A DNA stretch of 64,000 bases from Citrobacter rodentium NBRC 105723 = DSM 16636 (lineage in GTDB: Bacteria > Pseudomonadota > Gammaproteobacteria > Enterobacterales > Enterobacteriaceae), in NCBI RefSeq assembly GCF_021278985.1, contig NZ_CP082833.1, forward strand, positions 930,001-994,000, written 5' to 3'. The position numbers and the translations under genes are program-made. The notes beneath the pieces are model-generated. The model was not told the DNA's origin, did not search any database, and saw only the letters and a program-made list of their open reading frames with translations. Positions 46,234-55,249 of the stretch are shown here, one piece after another (positions within the stretch are counted from its first letter, which is position 1; the number at the start of each line of letters is the position of its first letter).

Positions 46234-47117
46234 TGGTAACTCACCTTTCTTTCCACATAGCGGAACTGCACTATCGTGAGGAGGATGACAAGGAATATCA
46301 GCACCACCGACTGTGCGGCGGAGGCGGCGAGATCCAGCCCGGCGAACCCTTCACGATAGATCTTATAAATCAGCGTGGTGGTCGCCTGCACGGGACCGCC
46401 GGCAGTGGCGGCGTCGATCACCGGGAAGGTGTCGAAGAAGGCGTATACCAGGTTGACCACCAGCAGGAAAAAGCTCACCGGGGCAATCAGCGGCAGCGAA
46501 AGGCGAAAGAAGCGACGCACCGGCCCCGCGCCGTCGATGGCGGCGGCTTCCACCAGCGAACGGGGAATTGACTGTAAGGCGGCAAAGAAGAATAAGAAGT
46601 TGTAACTAATCTGCTTCCAGACCGAGGCAAACACCACCAGAAACAGCGCCTGTCCGCTGTTCTGCGCATGGTTCCAGTCATAGCCGAACCCGGCCAGAAA
46701 ATGGGTGATCAGCCCGCGACCGGGGTTAAACAGGAAAATCCACAGCACGGCGGCGACGGCGGGCGCAACGGCATAGGGCAGCAGCATCAGCGTCTGATAT
46801 AACCGACTGCCGCGCACCACGTAGTCCACCAGCGCGGCGAAAAAGAGCGACGCCAGCAGGCCGCTGAAAGTCACCAGCGTGCTGAATTTGATCGTCGTCC
46901 AGAAGGAATCAAGGTAGTAGTCGTCATGGAACAGCGCGACGAAGTTCTCCAGCCCGACGAACTGGCTGGAGAGCCCAAACGGATCGACGCTTTGCAGCGA
47001 ATACCACAGCGCCTCGCCCGCAGGCCAGATAAAGAAAATAACGGTGATAACCAGCTGCGGCGCGACCAGCAGGTAAGGCAGCCAGCGCGAGCGGAACACC
47101 GGACGGGAAGATGACAT
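46230..47117 (-). CDS. ugpA: sn-Glycerol-3-phosphate ABC permease UgpA
   Basis: A 295-aa inner-membrane permease of the MalF type with six predicted membrane segments and the EAA loop SLVEAAAIDGAGPVRRFFRL. Pairs with UgpE. A REP pair lies in the 100-nt gap from ugpB, a common position for differential expression of the binding protein. Confidence 0.97.
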   Translation of the reverse strand: MSSSRPVFRSRWLPYLLVAPQLVITVIFFIWPAGEALWYSLQSVDPFGLSSQFVGLENFVALFHDDYYLDSFWTTIKFSTLVTFSGLLASLFFAALVDYVVRGSRLYQTLMLLPYAVAPAVAAVLWIFLFNPGRGLITHFLAGFGYDWNHAQNSGQALFLVVFASVWKQISYNFLFFFAALQSIPRSLVEAAAIDGAGPVRRFFRLSLPLIAPVSFFLLVVNLVYAFFDTFPVIDAATAGGPVQATTTLIYKIYREGFAGLDLAASAAQSVVLIFLVILLTIVQFRYVERKVSYQ

Positions 47118-47139
47118 TGCGATTGGGTTCCTGAACAGC

Positions 47140-47213
47140 GCCGGATGGCGCTACGCTTATCCGACCTACAGGTCCGCGTAGGCCGGGTAAGGCGAAGCCG
47201 CCACCCGGCATTT
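47140..47213. repeat. BIME between ugpB and ugpA
   Basis: Two inverted REP units (ccggatggcgctacgcttat and cgtaggccgggtaaggcgaa) inside the operon. Such elements are known to protect the upstream mRNA from decay, which would favour the binding-protein message. Confidence 0.85.
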
Positions 47214-47217
47214 CACA

Positions 47218-48534
47218 TTACGATTTGGTTGACTGTACAAAGCGGCGCAGCAGCTGATTACCGCGCTCGACGGCAGCATCCAGCGCCTGCTGAGGGGTTT
47301 TCTTACCGGTCCATACGCTTTCCAGCTCTTCGTCCACTACGGTGCGGATCTGCGGCATATTGCCCAGGCGCAGCCCTTTGGTGAACGGCAGCGGCGGCTT
47401 GTTCAGCATCTGCCGCGTGGCAATATCCGCGCCGGGATTTTTGTCATAGAAGCCCTGCTCACGCGTCAAATCGTAAGCGGCTTTGGTGATCGGCAGATAG
47501 CCGGTTTTCTGATGCCACTCGGCGGCGTTTTCCGGCTTCGCCAGGAAGGCGAGAAACTTCGCCACGCCGGTGTATGTTTCTTTGTCTTTACCCTGCATGA
47601 CCCACAGGCTCGCGCCGCCAATAATGGCGTTCTGCGGCGCGCCCTTCACATCCGCATCGTAGGGCATCATCCCGACGCCATAGTTAAATCTGGCGTAGTG
47701 GCGTATGTCCGCCAGCGAACCGGAAGAGGCGGTGGTAATAGCACAGTCGCCGTTATAGAACTTCTCGGTGGACTCGTCTTTACGCCCGAAGTAGCTGAAA
47801 TCGCCCTTCTTATTCAGCGTCTGCAACAGCGCAATGTGTTTTACCTGCTCCGGCTTGTTGAACTCCAGCACCGCATCAGTGCCGTCGAAGCCGTTGTTTT
47901 TGCTCGCCACCGGCAGCCCGTGCCAGGCGCTGAAATTTTCAATCTGAATCCAGCCCTGCCAGCCGCTGGCGTAGCCGCATTTTATCCCCGCCGCCTTCAG
48001 CTTAGCGGTGTAATCCGCCAGCTCCTGCCAGGTTTTCGGCGGTTGTTCCGGGTCTAAACCGGCTTTTTTGAAGGCGTCTTTGTTGTAGTAGAGCACCGGC
48101 GTGGAGCTGTTAAACGGCTGGGACAGCAGATGACCGGATTTGGCGTCGGTGTAATAGCCGGAGACGGTCGGCACAAACTGCGACTCGTCAAAGTTGATAC
48201 CCGCATCGCTGAACACTTCATAGACCGGCTTAATCGCCTTCGAGGCCATCATGGTCGCCGTACCCACTTCATACACCTGCAAAATCGCCGGGGCGTTGCC
48301 GGTACGAAACGCCGCGATACCCGCGCTCAGGCTCTGCTCGTAGTTGCCTTTGTACACCGGCACAATTTTGTAATCCGGACTGGCGGCGTTAAAGCGCTGC
48401 GCCAGAGAATCGACCTCTTTTCCCAGCTCCCCTTCCATTGAGTGCCAGAACGGAATCGTGGTGACAGCCATTGCCTTCATTGCAAAAGCCAGCCCCACTG
48501 CCAGACCCAGAACTGTGTGTCGTAACAATGTCAT
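47218..48534 (-). CDS. ugpB: sn-Glycerol-3-phosphate-binding protein UgpB
   Basis: A periplasmic binding protein for G3P and glycerophosphodiesters. With the ATG at 48534 it is 438 aa, as in K-12; a second ATG two codons upstream (48540) sits directly on the purine-rich ribosome site and is less likely. The N-terminal signal peptide ends at about AMA-VTTIPFWHS. First gene of ugpBAECQ. The Pho box is at 48608-48647. Confidence 0.96.
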   Translation of the reverse strand: MTLLRHTVLGLAVGLAFAMKAMAVTTIPFWHSMEGELGKEVDSLAQRFNAASPDYKIVPVYKGNYEQSLSAGIAAFRTGNAPAILQVYEVGTATMMASKAIKPVYEVFSDAGINFDESQFVPTVSGYYTDAKSGHLLSQPFNSSTPVLYYNKDAFKKAGLDPEQPPKTWQELADYTAKLKAAGIKCGYASGWQGWIQIENFSAWHGLPVASKNNGFDGTDAVLEFNKPEQVKHIALLQTLNKKGDFSYFGRKDESTEKFYNGDCAITTASSGSLADIRHYARFNYGVGMMPYDADVKGAPQNAIIGGASLWVMQGKDKETYTGVAKFLAFLAKPENAAEWHQKTGYLPITKAAYDLTREQGFYDKNPGADIATRQMLNKPPLPFTKGLRLGNMPQIRTVVDEELESVWTGKKTPQQALDAAVERGNQLLRRFVQSTKS

Positions 48535-48607
48535 TGTCATCTCTCTTATTGTGCCGGATGCGCGATATCACGCGTTTTATGTTCGCGGGTTAACATGCCA
48601 CGCGCGA

Positions 48608-48647
48608 ATGACAGAAAAATAACTATTTGTTTACAGATAAATGACAG
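48608..48647 (-). promoter_or_regulatory. Pho box of the ugp operon
   Basis: On the minus strand, CTGTCATTTATCTGTAAA (48630-48647) matches a full PhoB box (two CTGTCAT-like repeats 11 nt apart), with a further CTGTCAT at 48608-48614. This fits phosphate-starvation induction of ugpBAECQ as in K-12. Confidence 0.85.
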
Positions 48648-48694
48648 CAAAAGGTCAGAGGGATGATGGTTGTGTGAAGGGGTGGATGTGAAAA

Positions 48695-48765
48695 AAGTCG
48701 GGCGGCGGCGTCGCCTTACCCGGCTAGGGCGATTCCCGTAGGCCCGGTAAGCGTAGCGCCACCAG
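48695..48765. repeat. BIME upstream of doc
   Basis: A REP pair (gtcgggcggcggcgtcgcct and gtaggcccggtaagcgtagc) located between the ugpB promoter and the doc stop. Confidence 0.8.
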
Positions 48766-48772
48766 CATTACA

Positions 48773-49141
48773 CTAGCGGCGTAAAAGCTCAGCAATCTCT
48801 TCGAGGGATAAGCGACCCGCAGCAGCCTCGACCGTCATCGCCACAAAATCCGGATTGGCCTTCAGCGTAATGCCGTTGCGTTTGAGAAAAAGCAGGGTGA
48901 TGAACAGGGCTGTGCGTTTATTGCCGTCGTTGAAAATATGACCACGGGAGATAGCCAACAGATGCATGGCCGCAAGGAGCCAGACATCCGTGACGCCTTC
49001 GTATTCATACTTATTCAGGACACGATACAAAAGAGCTTCCGCTCGCCCGGGATCCGGCATTCCCGCTACGCCGGGCGTGACGCTCAGCAGTTTGTCATGA
49101 AACCGGACTATCTCTTCCGCTGAGATAAATTGCACACTCAT
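48773..49141 (-). CDS. doc: Doc/Fic family toxin
   Basis: A 122-aa Doc-type Fic-domain protein. The active-site motif is HIFNDGNKR (residues 68-76), matching the phage P1 Doc motif HIFNDANKR with Gly for Ala. Doc phosphorylates and inactivates elongation factor EF-Tu. Its start overlaps the phd stop as ATGA. Absent between ugpB and livF in K-12. Toxicity depends on the partner protein and is inferred. Confidence 0.9.
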   Translation of the reverse strand: MSVQFISAEEIVRFHDKLLSVTPGVAGMPDPGRAEALLYRVLNKYEYEGVTDVWLLAAMHLLAISRGHIFNDGNKRTALFITLLFLKRNGITLKANPDFVAMTVEAAAGRLSLEEIAELLRR

Positions 49142-49359
49142 TTATCAGCCAGTTCCCTTATTTCATTTCCATGAACCGCCATAATCGCCTCAAATTCCGC
49201 ATCCAGTTTTGCTGCCTGATAGCGTTCAAACTCTTCGGCGCTGATGATGACGGCGGGCTTATGCCCACGACGCGTGATGGTAACTGGCGTTCCGGTAGCC
49301 GCAGAATCCAGTGCGGAAGCAAGATTCTGGCGGGCTTCGCTATAGTTCATTGTACGCAT
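49138..49359 (-). CDS. phd: Phd/YefM family antitoxin
   Basis: A 73-aa antitoxin (MRTMNYSEARQNLASALDSA; ITRRGHKPAVIISAEEFERYQ), the Phd/YefM fold with a DNA-binding N-terminus and a toxin-binding C-terminus. The ATG at 49359 follows a ggggg ribosome site; a longer reading reaches 49413 but begins inside the promoter palindrome. It is first in the operon and expected to autorepress. Confidence 0.9.
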   Translation of the reverse strand: MRTMNYSEARQNLASALDSAATGTPVTITRRGHKPAVIISAEEFERYQAAKLDAEFEAIMAVHGNEIRELADK

Positions 49360-49374
49360 ATCGCCCCCTTTTAA

Positions 49375-49404
49375 GTACAAGTAAATTGTACAACTAAAGC
49401 GTAC
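49375..49404 (-). promoter_or_regulatory. Palindromic operator upstream of phd
   Basis: A perfect inverted repeat gtacaa-gtaaa-ttgtac (49375-49391), plus a further gtac at 49401-49404, lies 16 nt upstream of the phd start. This is the expected layout of a Phd autorepression operator. Confidence 0.65.
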
Positions 49405-49415
49405 AGAAAACAAAA

Positions 49416-49490
49416 AAGCCGGGTGGCGGCGTCGCCTTACCCGGCCTGGGCGATCCCGTAGGCCCGGTCAGCGTCGCGTCACCGGGCAAT
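49416..49490. repeat. BIME between phd and livF
   Basis: A REP pair (gccgggtggcggcgtcgcct and gtaggcccggtcagcgtcgc), almost the same as the one at 48695-48765, so the phd-doc pair is flanked on both sides by near-identical BIMEs. Confidence 0.8.
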
Positions 49491-49499
49491 ACAGGCGAC

Positions 49500-50213
49500 T
49501 CAGCCGCCGAGGTACGCACTCCGTACCGCTTCATTCGCCAGCAACGCGTCGCCGGTATCGGACAGCACCACGTGGCCGTTCTCCAGCACGTAGCCGCGGT
49601 CGGCGAGCTTCAGCGCCTGATTGGCGTTTTGCTCGACGAGGAAGATAGTCATTCCCTGCTCGCGCAGCTGTTCGATGGTGTCGAAGATCTGCTGGATAAT
49701 GATCGGCGCAAGGCCCAGCGACGGCTCATCCAGCAGCAGCAACCGGGGCTGACTCATCAGCGCGCGGCCTATCGCCAGCATCTGCTGTTCGCCGCCGGAC
49801 ATGGTGCCCGCCCGCTGAATGCGACGCTCGTGCAGGCGCGGGAAGAGCTCGTACACCCACCTGATGCGCTCCTGAAACTGGTCACGCTCGGCGAAAAAGC
49901 CGCCCATCGCCAGGTTCTCTTCCACCGTCATACGGGAGAAGACGCGCCGCCCTTCCGGAACAATCGCCACCGCTTCCCGCATGATTCCGGCGGTTTGCCA
50001 GTCGGTAATGTCTTTATCATCAAATACAATCCGCCCGCTGGAGGCACGCGGATCGCCGCACAGCGTGCCGAGCAGCGTAGTTTTCCCCGCCCCGTTAGCG
50101 CCGATCAGGGTCACGATTTCCCCCTGATTGATATGCAGGCTTACCTCGTGCAGCGCCTGGATTTTGCCGTAGTGGGCACTGACTTTGTCAAACGACAACA
50201 TGACTTTTTCCAT
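49500..50213 (-). CDS. livF: Branched-chain amino acid ABC ATPase LivF
   Basis: A 237-aa ABC ATPase; Walker A GANGAGKTT, signature MSGGEQQMLAIGRALM and Walker B LLLLDEPSLG. The start at 50213 (MEKVMLSFDK) matches K-12 and follows the livG stop by one nucleotide. Last gene of livKHMGF. Confidence 0.97.
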   Translation of the reverse strand: MEKVMLSFDKVSAHYGKIQALHEVSLHINQGEIVTLIGANGAGKTTLLGTLCGDPRASSGRIVFDDKDITDWQTAGIMREAVAIVPEGRRVFSRMTVEENLAMGGFFAERDQFQERIRWVYELFPRLHERRIQRAGTMSGGEQQMLAIGRALMSQPRLLLLDEPSLGLAPIIIQQIFDTIEQLREQGMTIFLVEQNANQALKLADRGYVLENGHVVLSDTGDALLANEAVRSAYLGG

Positions 50214-50214
50214 C

Positions 50215-50982
50215 TTATGCCTCACCAAGATATGCGCGGATCACGTCCGGGTTATTACGAATCTGCTCCGGCGTGCCGTTCGCCAGCGGCGTCCCCTGGT
50301 TAACCACGTAAATACGGTCGGAAATGCCCATCACCAGCTTCATATCGTGCTCAATCAGCAGAATGGTGGTGTTGTGATGGTTACGCAGCTCGGCGATCAG
50401 TTCATCCAGCTCTTTGGTCTCTTTCGGGTTAAGGCCCGCCGCCGGTTCATCGAGCATCAGGATCTCCGGCTGGGTCACCATGCAGCGGGCGATCTCCAGA
50501 CGACGCTGGTCGCCGTAGGCCAGGTTGCTGGCCTGACGGTTGGCGTGCTCCAGCAGGCCGATACGCTCAAGCCAAGTGGCGGCGCGATCCAGCGCTTCGC
50601 TCTGCGCCCGACGGAAGGCCGGGGTTTTCAGCAGGCCGGAAAAGACGCCGGTTTTCAGCTGATGATGCTGCGCGACCAGCAGGTTTTCGATCACCGTCAT
50701 TTCGCGGAACAGACGCACGTGCTGGAAGGTACGCACCACGCCCATCCGGGCGATTTGCTGGCCCGGCAGCCCTTCCAGATGCTGATCGCGTAGCCTGATG
50801 GTGCCGCCGGTCGGCTTATAAAACCCGGTAAGGCAGTTAAAGACCGTGGTTTTCCCGGCGCCGTTCGGCCCAATCAGGGAGACAATCTCCTGCGGGCGCA
50901 GCTCCAGCTCAACGTTGTTCACCGCCAGCAGACCGCCGAAGCGCATCATCAGGCCGTTAACCGATAATAATGGCTGACTCAT
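50215..50982 (-). CDS. livG: Branched-chain amino acid ABC ATPase LivG
   Basis: A 255-aa ABC ATPase; Walker A GPNGAGKTT, signature LAYGDQRRLEIARCM and Walker B ILMLDEPAAG. Works as a heterodimer with LivF. Its ATG overlaps the livM stop as ATGA. Confidence 0.97.
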   Translation of the reverse strand: MSQPLLSVNGLMMRFGGLLAVNNVELELRPQEIVSLIGPNGAGKTTVFNCLTGFYKPTGGTIRLRDQHLEGLPGQQIARMGVVRTFQHVRLFREMTVIENLLVAQHHQLKTGVFSGLLKTPAFRRAQSEALDRAATWLERIGLLEHANRQASNLAYGDQRRLEIARCMVTQPEILMLDEPAAGLNPKETKELDELIAELRNHHNTTILLIEHDMKLVMGISDRIYVVNQGTPLANGTPEQIRNNPDVIRAYLGEA

Positions 50983-52256
50983 GCCTGCTCTCCTTCCGCC
51001 TGTTTGCGCTTCAGCTTCAGCTGTGGACGGGTCATCGGCAGCAAGCCTTCAGGACGCCAGATCATCATCAGCACCATCAAACCACCCAGCATCAACATGC
51101 TGTATTCATTGAAGTCACGCATCAGTTCGCGCGACACCACCAGCAGAATCGCCGCCAGTATTACCGCGAACTGCGAGCCCATGCCACCCAACACGACAAT
51201 AGCCAGCACAAACGCCGATTCGGCGAAGGTGAACGATTCCGGGCTGACAAAGCCCTGGCGCGCGGCGAACAGCGTACCGGCGAAACCGGCGAACGCGGCG
51301 CTGATGGTAAAGGCGGTCAGCTTGATGCGCGTCGGGCTCAGGCCCAGCGAACGGCAGGCGATCTCATCTTCGCGCAGCGCTTCCCACGCGCGGCCCAGCG
51401 GCATCCGCAGCAGCCGGTTAATGACGAACAGGCTCAGCACTACCAGCAGTAGCGCCACCAGGTAGAGGAAAATCACCCGATCGGACGGATCATATTTGAT
51501 ACCGAAGAAGTTGCTGAAGGTGTCCCAGCCGCCTTCGCGGGCGGTGCGGCTGAACTCAAGGCCAAACAGGGTCGGTTTCGGGATCTGGCTGATGCCGTTC
51601 GGACCGCCGGTCACTTCAGTATTGTTCAGCAGCAGAATGCGAACGATCTCGCCAAAGCCTAAGGTGACAATGGCCAGATAATCGCCGCGCAGACGCAGTA
51701 CCGGGAAGCCGAGCAGGAAACCTGCGGCCGCCGCCGCCAGCCCCGCCAGCGGCAGGCAAGTCCAGAAGCCGAGGCCGTAATAGTGATTCAGCAGCGCGAA
51801 GGTGTAGGCGCCGATGGCGTAAAAACCGCCGTAGCCCAGCACCAGCAGGCCGGACAAGCCGACCACCACGTTCAGCCCCAGGCCAAGAATGATGTAAATC
51901 ATGGTCAGGGTGGCGATATCCACCGTACCGCGCGTCACCATAAACGGCCACGCGACGGCCACCACCAGCAGGGCGATCAGAAACAGCTTCTGCTTAACGG
52001 TCGAGCCGTCAATGGCCGGCAGAATAAACTTCGGCCCGGAAACGCTTTTCAGCCCTTTCTGGAACGCCGGGCGCAGAAGCTGGAAGAAAAAGACCACCGC
52101 GGTGCCGATAAATATCCACTGCCAGCGGATGTCGGCGGCGCGATCCACCACCAGCTTCGTGCCGTCCAGCTCCAGCTGAACGCCCATAAAAACGCCCGCC
52201 AGCACGAAGAACATGGCGGCAGAGAACAGCGCCATAGCAAAATGCATCGGTTTCAT
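50979..52256 (-). CDS. livM: Branched-chain amino acid ABC permease LivM
   Basis: A 425-aa inner-membrane permease with about ten membrane segments. The EAA-type loop contains GRAWEALREDEIACRSLGLSP. The N-terminal 90 residues form the extra segment seen in enteric LivM. Its ATG overlaps the livH stop as ATGA. Confidence 0.97.
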   Translation of the reverse strand: MKPMHFAMALFSAAMFFVLAGVFMGVQLELDGTKLVVDRAADIRWQWIFIGTAVVFFFQLLRPAFQKGLKSVSGPKFILPAIDGSTVKQKLFLIALLVVAVAWPFMVTRGTVDIATLTMIYIILGLGLNVVVGLSGLLVLGYGGFYAIGAYTFALLNHYYGLGFWTCLPLAGLAAAAAGFLLGFPVLRLRGDYLAIVTLGFGEIVRILLLNNTEVTGGPNGISQIPKPTLFGLEFSRTAREGGWDTFSNFFGIKYDPSDRVIFLYLVALLLVVLSLFVINRLLRMPLGRAWEALREDEIACRSLGLSPTRIKLTAFTISAAFAGFAGTLFAARQGFVSPESFTFAESAFVLAIVVLGGMGSQFAVILAAILLVVSRELMRDFNEYSMLMLGGLMVLMMIWRPEGLLPMTRPQLKLKRKQAEGEQA

Positions 52257-53179
52257 ACTTTCTCTACCTCCGGACGACCCAGAATCCCGGTCGGCATCAC
52301 CAGCAGCACCAGAATCAGCAGCGCAAACGACACCACATCTTTGTATTCAGTACTGAGATAAGCAGAAGAAAGCGCTTCGGCGACGCCGAGAATCAGGCCG
52401 CCGATCATCGCCCCCGGAATGCTGCCGATACCGCCGAGCACCGCCGCGGTAAAGGCCTTCATCCCGGCCATAAAGCCGATGTACGGGTTAATTACGCCGT
52501 AGAACTGGCCGAGCAGTACGCCCGCCACCGCCGCCATCGCCGCGCCGATCACAAAGGTCAGCGCAATCACGCGGTCGGTGTTAATACCCAGCAGGCTCGC
52601 CATTTTCAGATCCTCCGCGCAGGCGCGGCAGGCGCGGCCCATGCGCGAGTAGCGGATGAACAGCGTCAGGGCGAGCATCGCGATAAAGGTCACCACCCAG
52701 ATAACCAGCTGCATGGTGGTAATGCTGGCGGAGAAGTTTTCGCTCGCCCCGACGACCCACTGGCCGTTAAACAGGCTGGGCAGCGCCACGTCACGCGAGC
52801 CTTCGGTCAGGCTGACGTAGTTTTGCAGGAAGATGGACATCCCGATCGCCGAAATCAGCGCGATCAGACGCTTGGAGTTACGCACTGGCCGGTAGGCCAC
52901 CCGTTCGATACTCCAGCCGTAGGCGCTGGCGATGACAATCGCCCCGACGAATCCGGCCGCCACCAGCAGCCAGCTGGTATCGATACCCATCATCATCAGC
53001 GCGGCGATGATCATAAAAGAGACATAGCTGCCGATCATGTAAACCTCGCCGTGGGCGAAGTTGATCATGCCGATAATGCCGTACACCATGGTGTAACCGA
53101 TGGCGATCAGCGCGTAGGTGCTTCCCAGCGTGACGCCGTTAAACATCTGCTGCAGGAAATAGAGGAACTGCTCGGACAT
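52253..53179 (-). CDS. livH: Branched-chain amino acid ABC permease LivH
   Basis: A 308-aa inner-membrane permease with about eight membrane segments. Family motifs include TLGSTYALIAIGYTMVYGIIGMINFAHG near the N-terminus and RACRACAEDLKMASLLGIN in the coupling loop. Pairs with LivM. Confidence 0.97.
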   Translation of the reverse strand: MSEQFLYFLQQMFNGVTLGSTYALIAIGYTMVYGIIGMINFAHGEVYMIGSYVSFMIIAALMMMGIDTSWLLVAAGFVGAIVIASAYGWSIERVAYRPVRNSKRLIALISAIGMSIFLQNYVSLTEGSRDVALPSLFNGQWVVGASENFSASITTMQLVIWVVTFIAMLALTLFIRYSRMGRACRACAEDLKMASLLGINTDRVIALTFVIGAAMAAVAGVLLGQFYGVINPYIGFMAGMKAFTAAVLGGIGSIPGAMIGGLILGVAEALSSAYLSTEYKDVVSFALLILVLLVMPTGILGRPEVEKV

Positions 53180-53240
53180 AAGGTAACCTTTCTCAACCCA
53201 CCCGTTTTACGCGGGCGGTGGGATAATTTGTCTTCAGAAA

Positions 53241-54350
53241 TTACTTCGCCACGGTTGAAGAACCGTCGGCATGCCACTGAAAGACGCCAAATTCAAATCC
53301 CTTCAGATCGCCTTTTTCATCCCATTTCAGCGGCCCAATCACGGTGTCGGCGCCGTTCGCTTTTAAATCCTTCACCAGATCCAGCGGTTCTTTACTGCCG
53401 GAACGATCCATCGCGGTGGCCAGCGACTGCACCGCCGCATAGGTGATCCACACATAAGGACCGCTCGGATCTTTTTTGTCGGCTTTCAGGGCATCGACAA
53501 TTGCTTTGTTCGCCGGATCCTGGTCATAGCGTTTCGGCATGGTGACCAGCATCCCTTTCGCGGCAGCGCCAGCGATGTTCGACAGCGAAGCGTTACCTAC
53601 CCCTTCCGGCCCCATAAACTGGGTTTTCAGGCCAACCGAGCGCGCCTGACGCAGCATCTGCCCCATTTCCGGGTAGTAGCCGCCGTAATAAACGAAGTCG
53701 ATATTCTCTTTTTGCAGACGGGCGATGAGCGCGGAAAAGTCTTTCTCGCCGGCGGTAATGCCGTCAAAGAAGACGATACTGGCGTTGCCCGCCTTCAGGC
53801 CGTCCTGCACCGAACGCGCCAGCCCCTCGCCGTATTGCTGTTTGTCGTGGATGATGGCGATGCGCTGCGGCTTCACTTTCTCCAGAATGTATCTGGCGGC
53901 GGTTGGCCCCTGAGAGGAGTCCAGTCCGGCGGTGCGCATGATGTGCTCATAGCCGCGCGCCGTCAGCTCCGGGTTAGTCGCCCCGGGGGAGATCATCAGG
54001 ATGCCTTCATCTTCATAGATATCTGATGCAGGCTGAGTGGAAGAGGAACACAGATGACCGATAACATACTGAATACCGTCGTTGACGATTTTGTTGGCCA
54101 CCGCAACGGCCTGTTTCGGATCGCAGGCGTCGTCATATTCCACGCCTACCAGCATGTCGCCCTTAATGCCTCCTTTGGCATTGATGTCTTTAATGGCCTG
54201 ACGCGCGCCGTTAAACTCCATATCGCCCCACTGAGCGACCGGCCCGGACATCGCGCCCACCACGGCAACTTTAATCTCTTCAGCCAGTGCCGCCTGCGAC
54301 ATCGCTAATGCAATGACGCCTGCGACGATCGTTTTCGCGTTCCGTTTCAT
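53241..54350 (-). CDS. livK: Leucine-specific binding protein LivK
   Basis: A 369-aa periplasmic binding protein with a signal peptide ending at about ALA-EEIKVAVVGAMSG. The mature C53-C78-type cysteine pair (DDACDPKQA and GHLCSSSTQ) is present. The chosen start at 54350 matches K-12 MKRNAKTI; the longer reading to 54365 adds five residues. LivK is leucine-specific, while its paralogue LivJ binds Leu, Ile and Val. First in livKHMGF. Confidence 0.97.
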   Translation of the reverse strand: MKRNAKTIVAGVIALAMSQAALAEEIKVAVVGAMSGPVAQWGDMEFNGARQAIKDINAKGGIKGDMLVGVEYDDACDPKQAVAVANKIVNDGIQYVIGHLCSSSTQPASDIYEDEGILMISPGATNPELTARGYEHIMRTAGLDSSQGPTAARYILEKVKPQRIAIIHDKQQYGEGLARSVQDGLKAGNASIVFFDGITAGEKDFSALIARLQKENIDFVYYGGYYPEMGQMLRQARSVGLKTQFMGPEGVGNASLSNIAGAAAKGMLVTMPKRYDQDPANKAIVDALKADKKDPSGPYVWITYAAVQSLATAMDRSGSKEPLDLVKDLKANGADTVIGPLKWDEKGDLKGFEFGVFQWHADGSSTVAK

Positions 54351-54775
54351 ACTGAATCCCCACATGTGATGTAGTGTATTTATTTTGTATTTTTATGTTT
54401 AACAAGAAGTCTGTACTTTTTTTGCGCTGCGCTGGTTTTTTACCAGCCTGATTAATGGTTTAGCGCAGCATTTTCACCAAAAACAGATCAAAAGCTCTAT
54501 TTTTCAGTCTATTAAGAACAGATAATATTCTGCTTTTCGCCATAGATAAACAAAAAAAAGCGCATTTTTCAGCATAAAATAACGGCATAAAGAGCGGAAT
54601 AAAATGCTGCATTCCAGGGTATTATCCTGCCCGAGTACCATTCATTGACGTTTCGAACTAAGGTTATGTCTGTCAAAAAATTAATCAGCTGTTGAATGAA
54701 TGAAAAAAGTGAAAGCATCCAGGTTAAATTTTTCGGTACACTGGCTGCCTGTTTTGTGATTTGGACATGCTGTCG
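54351..54775. promoter_or_regulatory. livK-panM divergent region
   Basis: 425 nt of AT-rich non-coding DNA between the divergent livK and panM. It should hold the livKHMGF promoter and leader (Lrp-regulated in K-12). A minus-strand T-run at about 54549 (from aaaaaaagcgcat) and another near 54415 could mark terminator or attenuator structure. I see no gene. Confidence 0.45.
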
Positions 54776-55159
54776 ATGAAGCTGACCATCATTCGTTTAG
54801 AACATTTCAGCGATCAGGATCGGATCGATCTGGGCAAAATCTGGCCGGAGTATTCTGCCGCCTCTTTAAGCGTAGATGAAACGCACCGGATCTACGCCGC
54901 GCGTTTTAACGAGCGTCTGTTAGGCGCGGTACGCGTCACGCTGAGCGGTACTCAGGGCGCGCTGGATTCACTGCGGGTACGCGAGGTCACGCGGCGTCGG
55001 GGCGTGGGACAGTATCTTCTGGCAGAGGTGATGCGCGATAACCCCAGCGTCGCCTGCTGGTGGATGGCCGATGTTGGCGTGGAAGATCGCGGCGTAATGG
55101 CGGCGTTTATGCAGGCGTCAGGTTTTACCGCCCAACAGGACGGCTGGGAGAAGCGTTAA
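54776..55159 (+). CDS. panM: PanD maturation factor PanM
   Basis: A 127-aa GNAT-like protein that triggers self-cleavage of PanD in a CoA-dependent way and so controls beta-alanine and pantothenate supply. The acetyl-CoA loop VREVTRRRGVGQYLLAEVM is intact. The start at 54776 reproduces the K-12 N-terminus MKLTIIRLE; an ORF beginning 5 codons earlier (54761) is not supported. Confidence 0.94.
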   Translation: MKLTIIRLEHFSDQDRIDLGKIWPEYSAASLSVDETHRIYAARFNERLLGAVRVTLSGTQGALDSLRVREVTRRRGVGQYLLAEVMRDNPSVACWWMADVGVEDRGVMAAFMQASGFTAQQDGWEKR

Positions 55160-55161
55160 AA

Positions 55162-55243
55162 AAGCCGGGTGGCGGCTTCGCCTTACCCGGCCTGCATTTC
55201 TGAAATGCGTAAGCCGGATAAGCGCGAGCGTCATCCGGCATGG
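55162..55243. repeat. BIME between panM and livJ
   Basis: A REP pair (gccgggtggcggcttcgcct and gtaagccggataagcgcgag) between the convergent ends of panM and livJ. Confidence 0.85.
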
Positions 55244-55249
55244 CGCACC

